The position numbers and the translations under genes are program-made. Shown one piece after another: positions 35,626-46,100 of a stretch of 64,000 nucleotides of DNA. The DNA comes from Podospora pseudocomata. Taxonomy: Eukaryota > Ascomycota > Sordariomycetes > Sordariales > Podosporaceae. Within the stretch, counting starts at the first letter, position 1, and each line of letters opens with the position of its first letter. The notes below the pieces were generated by a model. That model saw nothing but the letters and a program-made list of their open reading frames with translations, was not told the origin of the DNA and did not search any database. The stretch covers positions 1,798,001-1,862,000 of the forward strand of contig NW_026946363.1 of the NCBI RefSeq assembly GCF_035222375.1, given 5' to 3'.

Positions 35626-36217
35626 ATATTTATCTACAAGATTAATAACCACGCGCTCTTCTCGGCTTGGCTGTCAAACTCCAATTTGACCAGCCACATC
35701 ATCACTCAATGAAATCATGGCACCAACCATGAACAACAGCCAGGAAAGAAAGAGGAGAGAGAATAGGAGGATAATGAGTTGACATGAATTGTGAACTCAG
35801 TTGTACGAGTACATAGCCTTTTTTTTCTGCTCTTGACTTTGTCTACCTGCTTGATTTTGCGATCAGCACGGCCTTGTCTTTGCACGCAAATTCGAAAAAA
35901 AGCAGACTTGAACAAATCTACAGATCACTTATCTCTGCCAAAGGTCCAGTGATACCCTCAATCTTGTTAGCTACCAAAGCTACCGGTATCTGAAAAAACT
36001 AACAAAACTTTCCATTTAACAAAAAACTCCCTCACACAAAACCCTCAACACCCATCCACCCACCCACTCCAAATGATACCCATCATTTGTGTTGTTGTTA
36101 TTGTTGTTTGTTAACCGCTAATACTCCGGGGCAACTTTTCCACCCCCTTTCCTGTCGAGGACTGATTACATATTTCTATCACCTCCCCGCCATTCCTTCA
36201 ACCCCATCATGATGATT
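35626..36217. other. Convergent gap between INH1 and NSP1
   Basis: Untranslated sequence of both genes, with T-runs near 35819 and A/C-rich runs near 36020-36070. No gene was seen. Confidence 0.6.
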
Positions 36218-38339
36218 TTACTTGAAACCGCCCCCCCGATAGGACCGATAAAAGCTCTCGGCAGCATTGCTCTCCGTCTCCTTGACACTCCCACCGCCCA
36301 TATTTCCCGTCGTCTTCTGCGCGGCCTGGACCTTGGCCTGAAGAGCCTTGGCGTTGGTGTCGATCCACTGCAGCTGCGTCAAGTGGCTGTTCAAGACGCG
36401 GACAATCTGAGAGAGCTACACAATTCAAAAGACATCAGTAAACCATCAGCAGACAAGGGGTTATACACAGAACAAAACATACCGGATCATCACTCATCCC
36501 TCCCCTCCCCAAACTCCCACTCATGTCATTAATCTCTTTGATCATCTTTGTCAAATCCTTGCCCATATCGTCCAGCCGATCCGTCAGCTTCTCCGCCAGC
36601 TTGTACGTTCTCTCCCTCTCCTGATCCGGCCCCGTGATCTGCTCCTCCCGCGCCGAATTCACCCCCTGCTTGGCATACAGCTCGTCCAGCTCCTGCTCAT
36701 ACCTGTCCAGCCAGGCCCCCAGCTCCTCCTGCTGGCTCTCCACCCCCTGGAGCTGACGCTCAATCTCGTTGCTGGCGCGCTCCGCTTCGTGGGTGGAGTT
36801 GAACAGGCGCTGGATCTTCTCGCCGTTTTCGACGAGCATGCGATCCCACTCCGAGACCTTGTTGGCTTGCTCTTTGAATTCCTTTTGGTATTTGGACAGG
36901 TCTGTCGCCCAGCGGGTGATGATCTCGTCCATGGTCTTATTCTTGAGACGGGGGAGCTGGGAGGCGGGGCCGAGGGTGGAGGCTGTGAGGTTGGCGGCTG
37001 TCTGGGCTGGGTTGGAGGGCGTGAGGCCGGGGGTGGTGGTCGTGGTTGTAGCCGCGGGTTTGGGTCCGAAGAGACCTCCAGCTGCGGGAGCGGAGGAAGT
37101 AGCAGCAGCTGTGGTGGCAGCAGGCGCTGCGGTGCCCGCCGCGGGAGCTCCGAAGAGACCCCCGGTTGCCGGGGCCGTGGTAGCGGCTGGTGTGGCGGAG
37201 GTAGTAGCCGCCGAAGTGGTCGCCGGGGTTCCCGTTCCGAACAGAGTGCCGGCTGGCTTGGAAGCATCCGCTGGGGCCGTAGTAGTAGCAGCTCCAGTAC
37301 CAAAGAGGCCCCCGGCCGCTGGAGCCGTAGTGGCAGCAGCAGTTGTCGCGGCGGGAGCAGTAGTTGCAGCAGGGTTTGAGAAAAGACCACCAGCTGCCGG
37401 TGTCGAAGCAGCAGGGGCGGTGGTGGCAGGAGCTGCAGTGGTAGCCGGCTTGGGTGCAAAGAGATTGCTGGCCGCCGGGGCGGTTGTTGCACCAAATAGG
37501 CCCCCGGCGGCCGGGGCAGTAACAGCAGGCTTTGTCGTGGTATTAGCCGTCGAGAACAAACTACCGGCTGCTGGCTTCGCGGCATCCGCTGGAGGAGCGC
37601 CGGCTGGGGTAGTTGAGCCTAATCCACCGGCGGCGGCACCGCCGAACAATGGCTTAGCGGGAGTTGATGTAGCACCAGCACCTGTGGCCCCCGCAAACAG
37701 ACTTCCTCCACTGCCGCCGGCACCTGCAAACAGTGAGCTACCGGCTGGTTTCGCGGCGGCGGCAGTCGTTGGTGTGGTCGACGCACCCCCAAACAAACCC
37801 CCAGCAGCCGTTGTTGGTGTCCCTGTAGTGGTGCCAGAGGCGGCAGGAGCAGCACCTCCAAAAAGCGGCTTCGCTGGAGCGGCAGCAGTTGCACTGTTAA
37901 ACAGGGACGATGGAGCTGCTGTCGTGGCGGCCGGGGCAGCAGTCGAAGCACCTCCAAACATCGCCCCAGTAGTTCCAGTCGTCCCTGTTGTCCCAGCAGG
38001 CTTGGCGAATAAACTGCCTCCTGCTGAAGCCCCAGCACCCCCTCCAAACAGGCCTCCTCCGGTGGCAGGCGCTGCAGTCGAGGCTCCGGCGGTGCCAAAA
38101 AGACTCTCAGCCGGTTTCGCGACGCCGGCGGCTGTTGTGTTGCCAAAAAGACTACCGCCGGCTGGTGTGGTCGATCCAGCCGCGGCTGAACTTGGGTTGC
38201 TGAAAGAGAATGATGGAGTTCCTGTGGTTCCTGTAGCTCCTGAAGCTGCTCCGAATATGCTACCCCCAGCCGGCGCCGCTGAGGTGTTCGCCGCACCCGA
38301 GCCAGCGTTGGATGATGGTGTGCCGAATGTGAAGGACAT
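36218..38339 (-). CDS. NSP1: FG nucleoporin NSP1 (Nup62 family)
   Basis: Nsp1 lines the central channel of the nuclear pore, where its FG repeats bind transport receptors. Exons: 38339-36483 and 36415-36218, giving 684 aa; the intron is 67 bases (GTATGT..GTGTAG). Residues 1 to about 425 are low-complexity, rich in Ala, Thr, Gly and Pro, with many GGLFG, SLFG and KPLFGG motifs. The Nsp1_C coiled-coil domain at about 440-660 starts LPRLKNKTMDEIITRWATDL and carries heptads through WLDRYEQELDELYAK; it binds Nup49 and Nup57 partners in yeast. The tail ends SFYRSYRGGGFK. The start MSFTFGTP opens straight into the repeats; the open frame upstream is leader. Extreme GC bias creates a 543-codon frame on the opposite strand, which is a shadow. 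Confidence 0.95.
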
Positions 38340-39224
38340 ATTTACGGTCGTGATGCTTCCGATCGACGATGGCAAGTCTGGGAAAAGGACGGGGCCTTGA
38401 GGTTGGCGACTTAGAAGAGAGGCGATAAGAGCTCCAAGCAGCCCAACACAACCCCAGTCGCTTGGAGAGGCAGCTAAGGGAGAGCGCAAAGAGAGCACCC
38501 TTTGGTCGCGATGTCGAGCTTTGTTGATGCAATTGGCCTTGTTGATGGAATTCTGAGACGTGCCGCAGCTTTGATCGCAAGAAAGTGGGTTGAGATGTTG
38601 CTGTAGCAAAGTCGCTTCGATTGTTGACTTTTCGATGCAGAAGCGCAAAGCAGAGCAGAGCGTCGCGATTGATTGGACTTTTTGGCAGCTGTCGAACCGC
38701 GCCAGGAAAAAAGCTCCGTCAGCCTCACCAGTTGCACGCGCCCAAGGTGCCAAGCACCCACCCAACGTTGCACAGAGCACAAGGCTGAGAGTGTGCATTG
38801 CCCCACTCTCCTCCCATTCAATTAGTCTAGCGTGTGGGGCACAACCATATCGAGCTCCGCATTGGATTCCATCGTCCCTCCACACTGCTCAACTCCAGCT
38901 CGCAAGTCACTGATCAGCCGACCTGACCTGGCCCCTCCCGATTGTCTTGTCTCGTCAGTTTACAAAAGAACTACGTCCATGTATGCGTACCCAACCTGAT
39001 CCAGAATCCTGACCCTGCTTCTGCCGCCACTTAATCGTGCATCAGGAGTGCTACCTCACCACCCTTTTGCGCACAACACAACTCCTGCAGCCTTCAAGGT
39101 TCCCCTTCCCCTTTGACCCCTCCCACCCACCTGTCTCTCAGTGAAACCGCCAACCACTGAGAAACCGTTGCTCTTTGAGGGAAAGAACATACATACAATC
39201 TTCGATCTTCTCACAACAAACACC
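38340..39224. other. Divergent promoter region between NSP1 and the aftiphilin-like gene
   Basis: An 885-base interval between two starts. No gene was seen. It is C/A-rich close to 39225, as in a leader. Confidence 0.6.
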
Positions 39225-40970
39225 ATGTCATCTGAAAGAAGAAACAGCTTGTCGCCTCCTGAGAGGCGTGGCACCGTTGACCCTGGTGCTCATGACCTAG
39301 GTACTATTGCCAGACTTCTTTCTACTTCTTACTTGGAAACAATGCGCGAAACTAACTTTTCCAGCGGAATCCGATTCCGAAGAACACTATTCGGACGCCC
39401 AGTCTGTGCCAGTTGGGTCAGCGCCTCCGTCACCCATCCCGAGAACCAGAGTCGAGAGGGTCGATGACAAGCCTGCTTATGGGGAAGTCCCCGGCACCGA
39501 GGCTTATAGCAAGAGAGAAGGGGATGCCGAGCCGGACGAGATAGCCATCATCCCCGACCCCCTCGACCCAACACCCGCCGAACCGGAACGTCACGCCCGG
39601 TCTCCCACCCCTGGCGGACATCCTATTCCTAAGACAGTGGTGGAGGAGGCACCAGATGCTGAGGGCTCAGTGACACACCCGGAGGTGGAGGAGAGACACA
39701 AGTCGGATCCGCATCCGGATGTGACCATCAAGGCTGATGGGAAGAGGGTGGAAGATAATGGTACGGATGCGTAGTTCTTGCCTTTTTTTCTAGCACAGCC
39801 AGCCTGCTCTACACGCTTTCACTTTCTTTTCTGTTCTTCTATAGCTCAGTCGGTATTGACGTGTGGTTTTCCTGCGTAGATGCCCCAATATCACCGTCTT
39901 TAAGTACTCCTGTGTCGACACGCTCCAGAAGAAAGTCGTCAAATGCCAGTAAAAGACCCGCGCCACTCAGCCCCACGTCACTGGGGCCTTCCGAGGGTGG
40001 AGATGATGCGGTGGAGGGCGATGAAGATGATGATGACGACTTTGGGGATGACTTTGACGACTTTGAAGAGGGCGGCAACGACGATGACTTTGGTGACTTT
40101 GACGACGGGTTCCAACAAGTCGAGGAGACACCGCCAGCACCTCCTCCACCAGCAGCGGCGCCAGCTCCGGCCCCAGCACCAGCTGCCCCCGCCCTATCAT
40201 TTGTAAGCCTTGATTGCCCATCCAACCTATATATCATATGCTAACTTTGTCCATCTCAGCCTATACCCACCTTTGACGACCTCGACCCCTCCGAAATCCA
40301 CACCCTCACCGAGCCCTACCTCTCGGCCCTCTTCCCACCCCCAGACGCCGTCGACCCTCTGCCCTCCCTCTCCAACGAAAACCCCGTCTTCCTCACCCCC
40401 CGATCCGCCTCCCTCTGGTCCCAACTCGTCGCCCCTCCCCCGCTCCAACCCCCAGATTGGATCCGCTCCCGCATCCGCCGGCTCTTCCTGGTCTCCCTCG
40501 GCGTGCCGGTAGACCTAGATGAGATCCTGCCCGCCTCCAAGCAAAAGAAACTCGTCCTCCCCTCCCTCCACCGGTCAACATCCAATGGCTCGTTCCAATC
40601 TGGCGATTCAAGGAGTGTCTCCCGCGTCCGCGCGGCCGCATCGACAACATCGGTCGACTCCCAAGGAAACCTCAAACCCCCCAGGGCGTCAAAGAAACAA
40701 CCTCAGACATCAGAGGGTGTAGACAGCAAAGAGAAGAGTTTGGATTTGCTAAAGGCAAGGCAGCTGTGCATGACCACCGACGAGGCGATGAACGGGATGA
40801 CAGACAAGGAGTTGAGGGCACATGTGGAGAGGTTGGAGAAGATGCAGTTTGAGGCAAAGGACGTGCTGGATTATTGGCAGAAGAAGACGGACGAGAAGAT
40901 TGGGGATCGGGAGGCGTTTGAGAAGGTGATTGAGAACTTGGTGAAGCATGCTAGGAAGGCTAGGAAGTAG
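39225..40970 (+). CDS. Acidic-phenylalanine protein, aftiphilin/Laa2-like
   Basis: Read as one gene of four exons: 39225-39300, 39365-39760, 39880-40202 and 40260-40970, giving 501 aa. The N-terminus (about 25-150) has phrases common in a conserved fungal family: SDSEEHYSDAQS, TRVERVDDKPAYGEVPGT and AYSKREGDAEPDEIA. Residues 204-235 hold a dense array of acidic-Phe motifs (DDFGDDF, DFDDF, DDFGDF). In aftiphilin and yeast Laa2, such motifs bind the AP-1 ear domain. A conserved C-terminal part follows (FDDLDPSEIHTLTEPYLSALFPP, WIRSRIRRLFLVSLGVPVDL) and ends in a coiled coil. A role in AP-1 clathrin traffic is inferred from the motifs. Intron 2 (GTACGG..GCGTAG) has an in-frame stop just past its donor, so skipping it would make a 161-aa product. 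No ATG opens exon 3, which supports joining the two halves. Confidence 0.78.
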
Positions 40971-41527
40971 ACTGGGAAAGGGGGTTGAACGGAATTACAA
41001 GGACAGGAAAAGTGTTGGAAAGGGAAAGGTTACGAAAAGGGCAGAAAGGTTCCGAGCAGGTTACCTTGAGGTTTTTGATTTATTACGGCAGTTACTAGTT
41101 AATGAAGGGGGAGAAAAAGGTTGCAGAGGAGGCAAAATTATAGAGATAATAGACCAAGTTTGACACACTACTGGACCTTTGATCGAAGATGCAACTGTTG
41201 ATCCAGACATCCATGCTTTCTGTCAAACATAAAGTTCTGTTTGATGGCATGACTTTGAGGACGCCCTTTTCGGAGCTGCATGAATGTCTTTCAACTGTGA
41301 AAATACACATGAGCAGTTATTATGTATCGCTACGTATATAAATTCCGAGTGGGCAATTCAGAAAAAAACAGGCAATCCCTTTATTTTCGCTACTCTACCC
41401 CAGTCTTGGCATATAAACACCACCACCCCCCCGCCTCCCTGCCTAACTTTTTGTGAACCATGCAGCAAAGAGCAGATGAGAACCCCTCTCATTCTACCGT
41501 CATTATCATCAAAATATAGTAGGGTGT
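40971..41527. other. Convergent gap before eIF2 gamma
   Basis: Untranslated sequence of both neighbours, purine-rich to 41120 and then mixed. No gene was seen. Confidence 0.6.
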
Positions 41528-43174
41528 TTAAGCGGTGACAGGCTCGACCGTTACGCCACTGTTTGACTCAGTTAGCAAAATATTCATGAAGATCAAGAAA
41601 ACCAGAGGGGGAAAACTTACGCAGCGATGGTAGCCCAACCAATGAGACGCCAATGCTTCTCGATACGTCTGCTAAGCGCAACCTTCTCGCCAATCTTTGT
41701 GCAAGCAGGAGATGTAAGCTGGAGCTTGGCAGCATCCTTCTTGATGGCAACAACCTTGGCACCGGTGGAGGTGGAACCAATGTTGACCATGATAACCTCG
41801 TTCTTCGCAAGCTTGTCGACCTTGGCCTGCTTGCCGTCGGCCGTCTTGACACCGAGGAGGCGACGGAGGAGGTAGAAGTTGACCTCGATCTCACTGTAGA
41901 TGTCGGGGAGGCGGCCCTTGAGACCGAGGACGAAACCGACAAGACGATCGGCTCTGCAGAGGGTAGGGTCGATGCGGGTACCGACACCAATAAGACCGCC
42001 GGGAACGGCGTACTTCAGCTCGTTGGCCTCAGAGTTGAGAGACACAATACGGCTGAAAATGGGCGTGCACTTGAGATCACCCCTCTCGTCGCGAGTAACG
42101 ATACCGGGGCGGATCTCAATCTCGTCACCGAGCTTGAGCAGACCGTGAAGAACGGAACCACCAGCAACACCACCCTTAAGCTCCTCAATCTCGGCACCGG
42201 GCTTGTTGACGTCGAACGACCGAATGACGATCATGTGGGGGTCCATGGAGAAATCTCTCGGAGGGATGGGGATGGTATTGACGATAGCGTCGTTGATGGC
42301 GTCGATGTTAAACTTGAGCTGGGCCGAAATGGGGATAATCGGCGACTTGCCAGCGACTGTGCCTCTGATGAACTTGAGAATAGACTCGTGATGCTGCTTG
42401 GCAGCCTCTTCTCTCATAAGATCGACCTTGTTCTGGAGAATGATGATCTTGTCCAACTTCATAATCTCGATGGCGGCCAAATGCTCAGAAGTTTGAGGTT
42501 GAGGGCAAGATTCGTTACCGGCAATGAGAAGAAGGGCGGCGTCCATGACGGCGGCACCTGACAACATGGTACTCATGAGAATATCGTGACCGGGGCAATC
42601 AACAAAGCTGGTTCCTGTTAGCAACTTTCCTCAGCAGCCGCTCGCCTCTATGTGATACTTACGAGACATGGCGCAACAGTCTGTAAGTTCCTGTGCAGCC
42701 CTCACGCTCGCAAGGAGGGTCAACCTCCTTCTCGCTCTTGTAGCTCCTGTAGCATGTCGGCCTTGGGCATTCTGGGCTATCGCACTTGTAGATCTTGGCG
42801 TTGGCGTAACCCAGCTTGATGGTAATGTTGCGGATCAGTTCGTTCTTGAAACGAACGGTCTGGACGCCAGAGATGGCCTTGACGACTGTGGACTTTCCGT
42901 GAGCGACGTGGCCGATGGTACCGATGTTGATGGTCGCTTGCCGCGCAATAATCTCGGCTGTGAGGGGGGTAAGGCTCTTGATGTCGAGGTCCTTGGGGTC
43001 TGTTTGAGGGGGCAGAGGTGGTCTCTGGACAACTGGGGCAGGGGCGCTCTTCTTCAGGGCCGACTTGGGCTTGTCGAGGAGGTCGTTGTCGGAATCATGG
43101 ATATCGACCTGGGACTCGCCGGAGTCTGAATCCGACTCGGGGATATCGTTACCGAATTTGTCGTTGGCCGACAT
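41528..43174 (-). CDS. GCD11: Translation initiation factor eIF2 gamma
   Basis: eIF2 gamma is the GTPase subunit that carries initiator Met-tRNA to the 40S ribosome. Exons: 43174-42663, 42607-41621 and 41558-41528, giving 509 aa, close to the family's usual length. An acidic, Ser-rich N-terminus precedes the G domain. G1 is GHVAHGKST at residues about 88-96, G3 is DCPGH at about 174-178 and G4 is NKVD. The zinc-binding knuckle ([11 protein letters not shown] and CEREGC) sits between them. Domains II and III follow, with [13 protein letters not shown] and [20 protein letters not shown]. The last exon is only ten codons (ending GVTVEPVTA); without it, the reading frame would appear to stop at the intron. 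Introns are 55 and 62 bases with GTAAGT donors. Confidence 0.95.
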
Positions 43175-46100
43175 GGTGATGGCTTCGTTCGGCGGCGGGG
43201 TAGTTAGTTTTGGGGTCTTCCTGTGGTTGTTTCGCCGCGCCGGTTTGGTCGCTCGATCAAGTACTCGGCGAAGTTTTCTTTATGAGGGCGACGCGGTGGC
43301 TGCGTTGCGTGGTTTGCGGAATTGCCGGTGGAGGAAGATGCCGACCAAAAGCAAAGGGTGGGATACAGTATTTGGAAGAATTTCGTGTGCAGTCATACAC
43401 ATTTGCGACTCATCCTTGCCTTACCACTGGTGGTGCTGCTCTAAACTTTAACCAATAAAGGTTAGCGCCACCTGCCCCACCATGACCGATAAGCCCTGAT
43501 AAGCCTCCAGATGTGGGACGATTCACTTTGAGCTCACCTCCTGAACAATTAAATGGAGACTGCTCTTGGGTTTTCACACTGGAACTGTCATTATTCTGTC
43601 CACAATCTGATACTTTGCTCTCGAGTCTTAACAATGCTAACTGCAAACCTCATAATAGCAAAAAGGGTCTTAACAATAGCAAGGAGACCTGGCACTTCGT
43701 CCAGTTCCAATAGCTTCAACTGTACGTTAGCACTGTCAAAGAAACAGAGTTGGCCAGTGTCAAGACCTGTCAAGGACCCGGTTGCAGCTCCCAGCCTGTT
43801 CACTCATGGATAGGTAGCTATTGTCATCCATCCAATATAACCTGAAGCATCACATGCTCCCCTGAGCAAGACTGAAGCTCACAGTCACACAGGATACGGC
43901 ATGACATCACTTTGGGTGTTCAATTCTGTTGAAGTTCTCCTTTCTTTCTTCAGAGTGGCTCTTGGAAATTACCCACATAATTGAAGACTCTAGAAGGCGC
44001 GAATATGAGTTTATTCACTTTAACTGGTGACATGGCTGTCACGGAAGCTAAGGGTCAGAAAGTCATGTGGCAGAGATGCACTATTCACCATAATCATAAC
44101 AGTCACAGGTTCACTTTGCCTTGGTGAGTTCATGACACCGACGCTTCGACTCCAATGATCATGTTTTGAGAACCAATACGTTTGTGGTTATAATGCTATT
44201 CTTAGGGGGGAAGGGGTGTATCTTTAGACAAAGATCAGCCATTCCCCGCTTCGTTATATGTGGAATCTGCTGCCCACCACATGGACCTTCCTTTGCTTTG
44301 CGGCTGTTCAACACGGCCGCTGTTGAAGTGATCCCACGTCAAAGTCAACAGCAGACTACCTCTTTAGACGAGTGTGACAACAAAGGCAACTTATCTCGTT
44401 TCACCCCTAGAAAGATATCGCTATGAGTCCAACCTCACATCTACCGAAATTCACAAAGTTGTCCCAGAACGCGAAAAGAAAAGATGCTAAACAATCACAA
44501 CATTAATTCCAAGGACTGCTCAGTGGCAATACGGAATCCACAGCAATGTGCTGAAAATCAGCGGAGAATTCTGCTATCAGACTAATCATCAAATCAAATC
44601 TAGAGGGTCTGTCTGGACTCAGTCGTGAACGGTGGGTCTACTGAGTGCCTCACAGCATCACTTTTCATTTCAGTTCTCACACACGGAAGTTATCTAAGTG
44701 AAAAGAACTGGATATACCAGTCAACACTAGCATAGCTTTCACGCTAAATACACAATCTTGCTACGATTATAAGCTTCTTGCCCATGGTATATCACGAGGC
44801 CACTTGTCTAAGTCCTCATATACAAGAGGGTTTCTGGGGCCCTATAAAGATGTCTCAAGTCCTTTCCCTCTATTCAAAGTTATTGCCCTGAACTGTACTG
44901 ACCTGATATATATCCTCTGCTCTCTCTCCGAACGTGGCTCAGTACTAACATCCTTCCCTGACTCCTCATCATCACAAGTCACATGTTTTCTCTTGATGTT
45001 CAAGCTTGATCACACAGATCCACAAAAAAAGATAAAAAACGCATCAGATGAAGCCAACCAGTCAGGTAATTCCACAATCATCATTGGCCAGCTCATTCAC
45101 CACCGCTCAACTTCCACGTGTCGGGCAAAGCTAAGATCAAAACCCAGAAAACCACGAACCCACTGCTGCCCTGCAGAGTCAGTTGAAAGACTAAATACTC
45201 CACATGCAAAGCTGTCTTTCTTATTGGAAGTGAATGGTCCCATTACACCAACTAAAAGTCTGGTTATGTTTCATGTTTGAGAAGTGAACAGGCAGTCATT
45301 GGAGGCTATGTCTGCCAGGTTTTGTTGTCATTGCCTAAGCCCAAGGTAGGTACATTTTGCATGTGGGTTTTGTTGTGAGCTGCGTAAAATTGAAGGCGAC
45401 AATCGCATGTGTCATCTCAGTGGTGTTTAACGAGACCGAAGCCGAATCACGGTGAGCTCAAAATAGCTTCAAGATCTGAAGGTCAGGTGAGTGGTCCTTG
45501 TTTAGCCAGCACAGCAACAGTCTAGAACCACATCCCCAAGCCTCTTCAGCTCAGTGGCAGTGGTCTACCAGCGTAACACCACCAACCAGTGATCTAGAAG
45601 CATTCCGAGACGATCACTTCCTCGTATGCCCATCTGTAACAGCCGCAAGTCAAGTTTGACATAAACGACCCGCATAAGTCACGAACGACACGCAAACTTC
45701 CTTTTCAGCCCTCCCTAGCAAAAGTTTCAGCCCTGAAGCCTCCTATCCACTTGCGACTCCGGGCACACTCTCGGGGGGTGCGGAGTAAAAAGAATGTGAC
45801 TGGCCATGTGGCCACCTACAGTCAGAGAAACAGCGGCATCCGGAAGAATTCCTAGCGAGGAAGAGGAAGAGGTGTCTGTGATGGGCATATCTCTGCCCTA
45901 GTTGTACATAGACTACCGAGTGTAGGACAAACCACCCGTCCACCCACCACTCCAACACCAACCCCGCCCTCAGAACGGAACACAAGCAGGATTACGATAA
46001 TGGAAAGAATGCAGAGGTCTCTTTTTTCTGGGATACGATTAGCGTGCTCGATGCTATTCATACATCGAAAGGAGCCAGAAAATCAATATTCTTGGTAAGC

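Noticed and set aside
36769-38400. 543-codon frame on the + strand across NSP1
   Set aside because: It is antisense to FG repeats with extreme GC bias, has no domain, and mirrors the Ala/Pro/Gly runs of NSP1.
39842-39856. tRNA A-box-like sequence (TAGCTCAGTCGGTA)
   Set aside because: No matching T-arm GGTTCGA follows at the right distance, and it lies in an intron with good splice ends.
41653-42561. 302-codon frame antisense to eIF2 gamma
   Set aside because: eIF2 gamma motifs are unmistakable on the minus strand; this frame shows no family.
45546-45575. Second A-box-like sequence (AGCTCAGTGGCAGTGG)
   Set aside because: No cloverleaf could be drawn, and no B box was found nearby.
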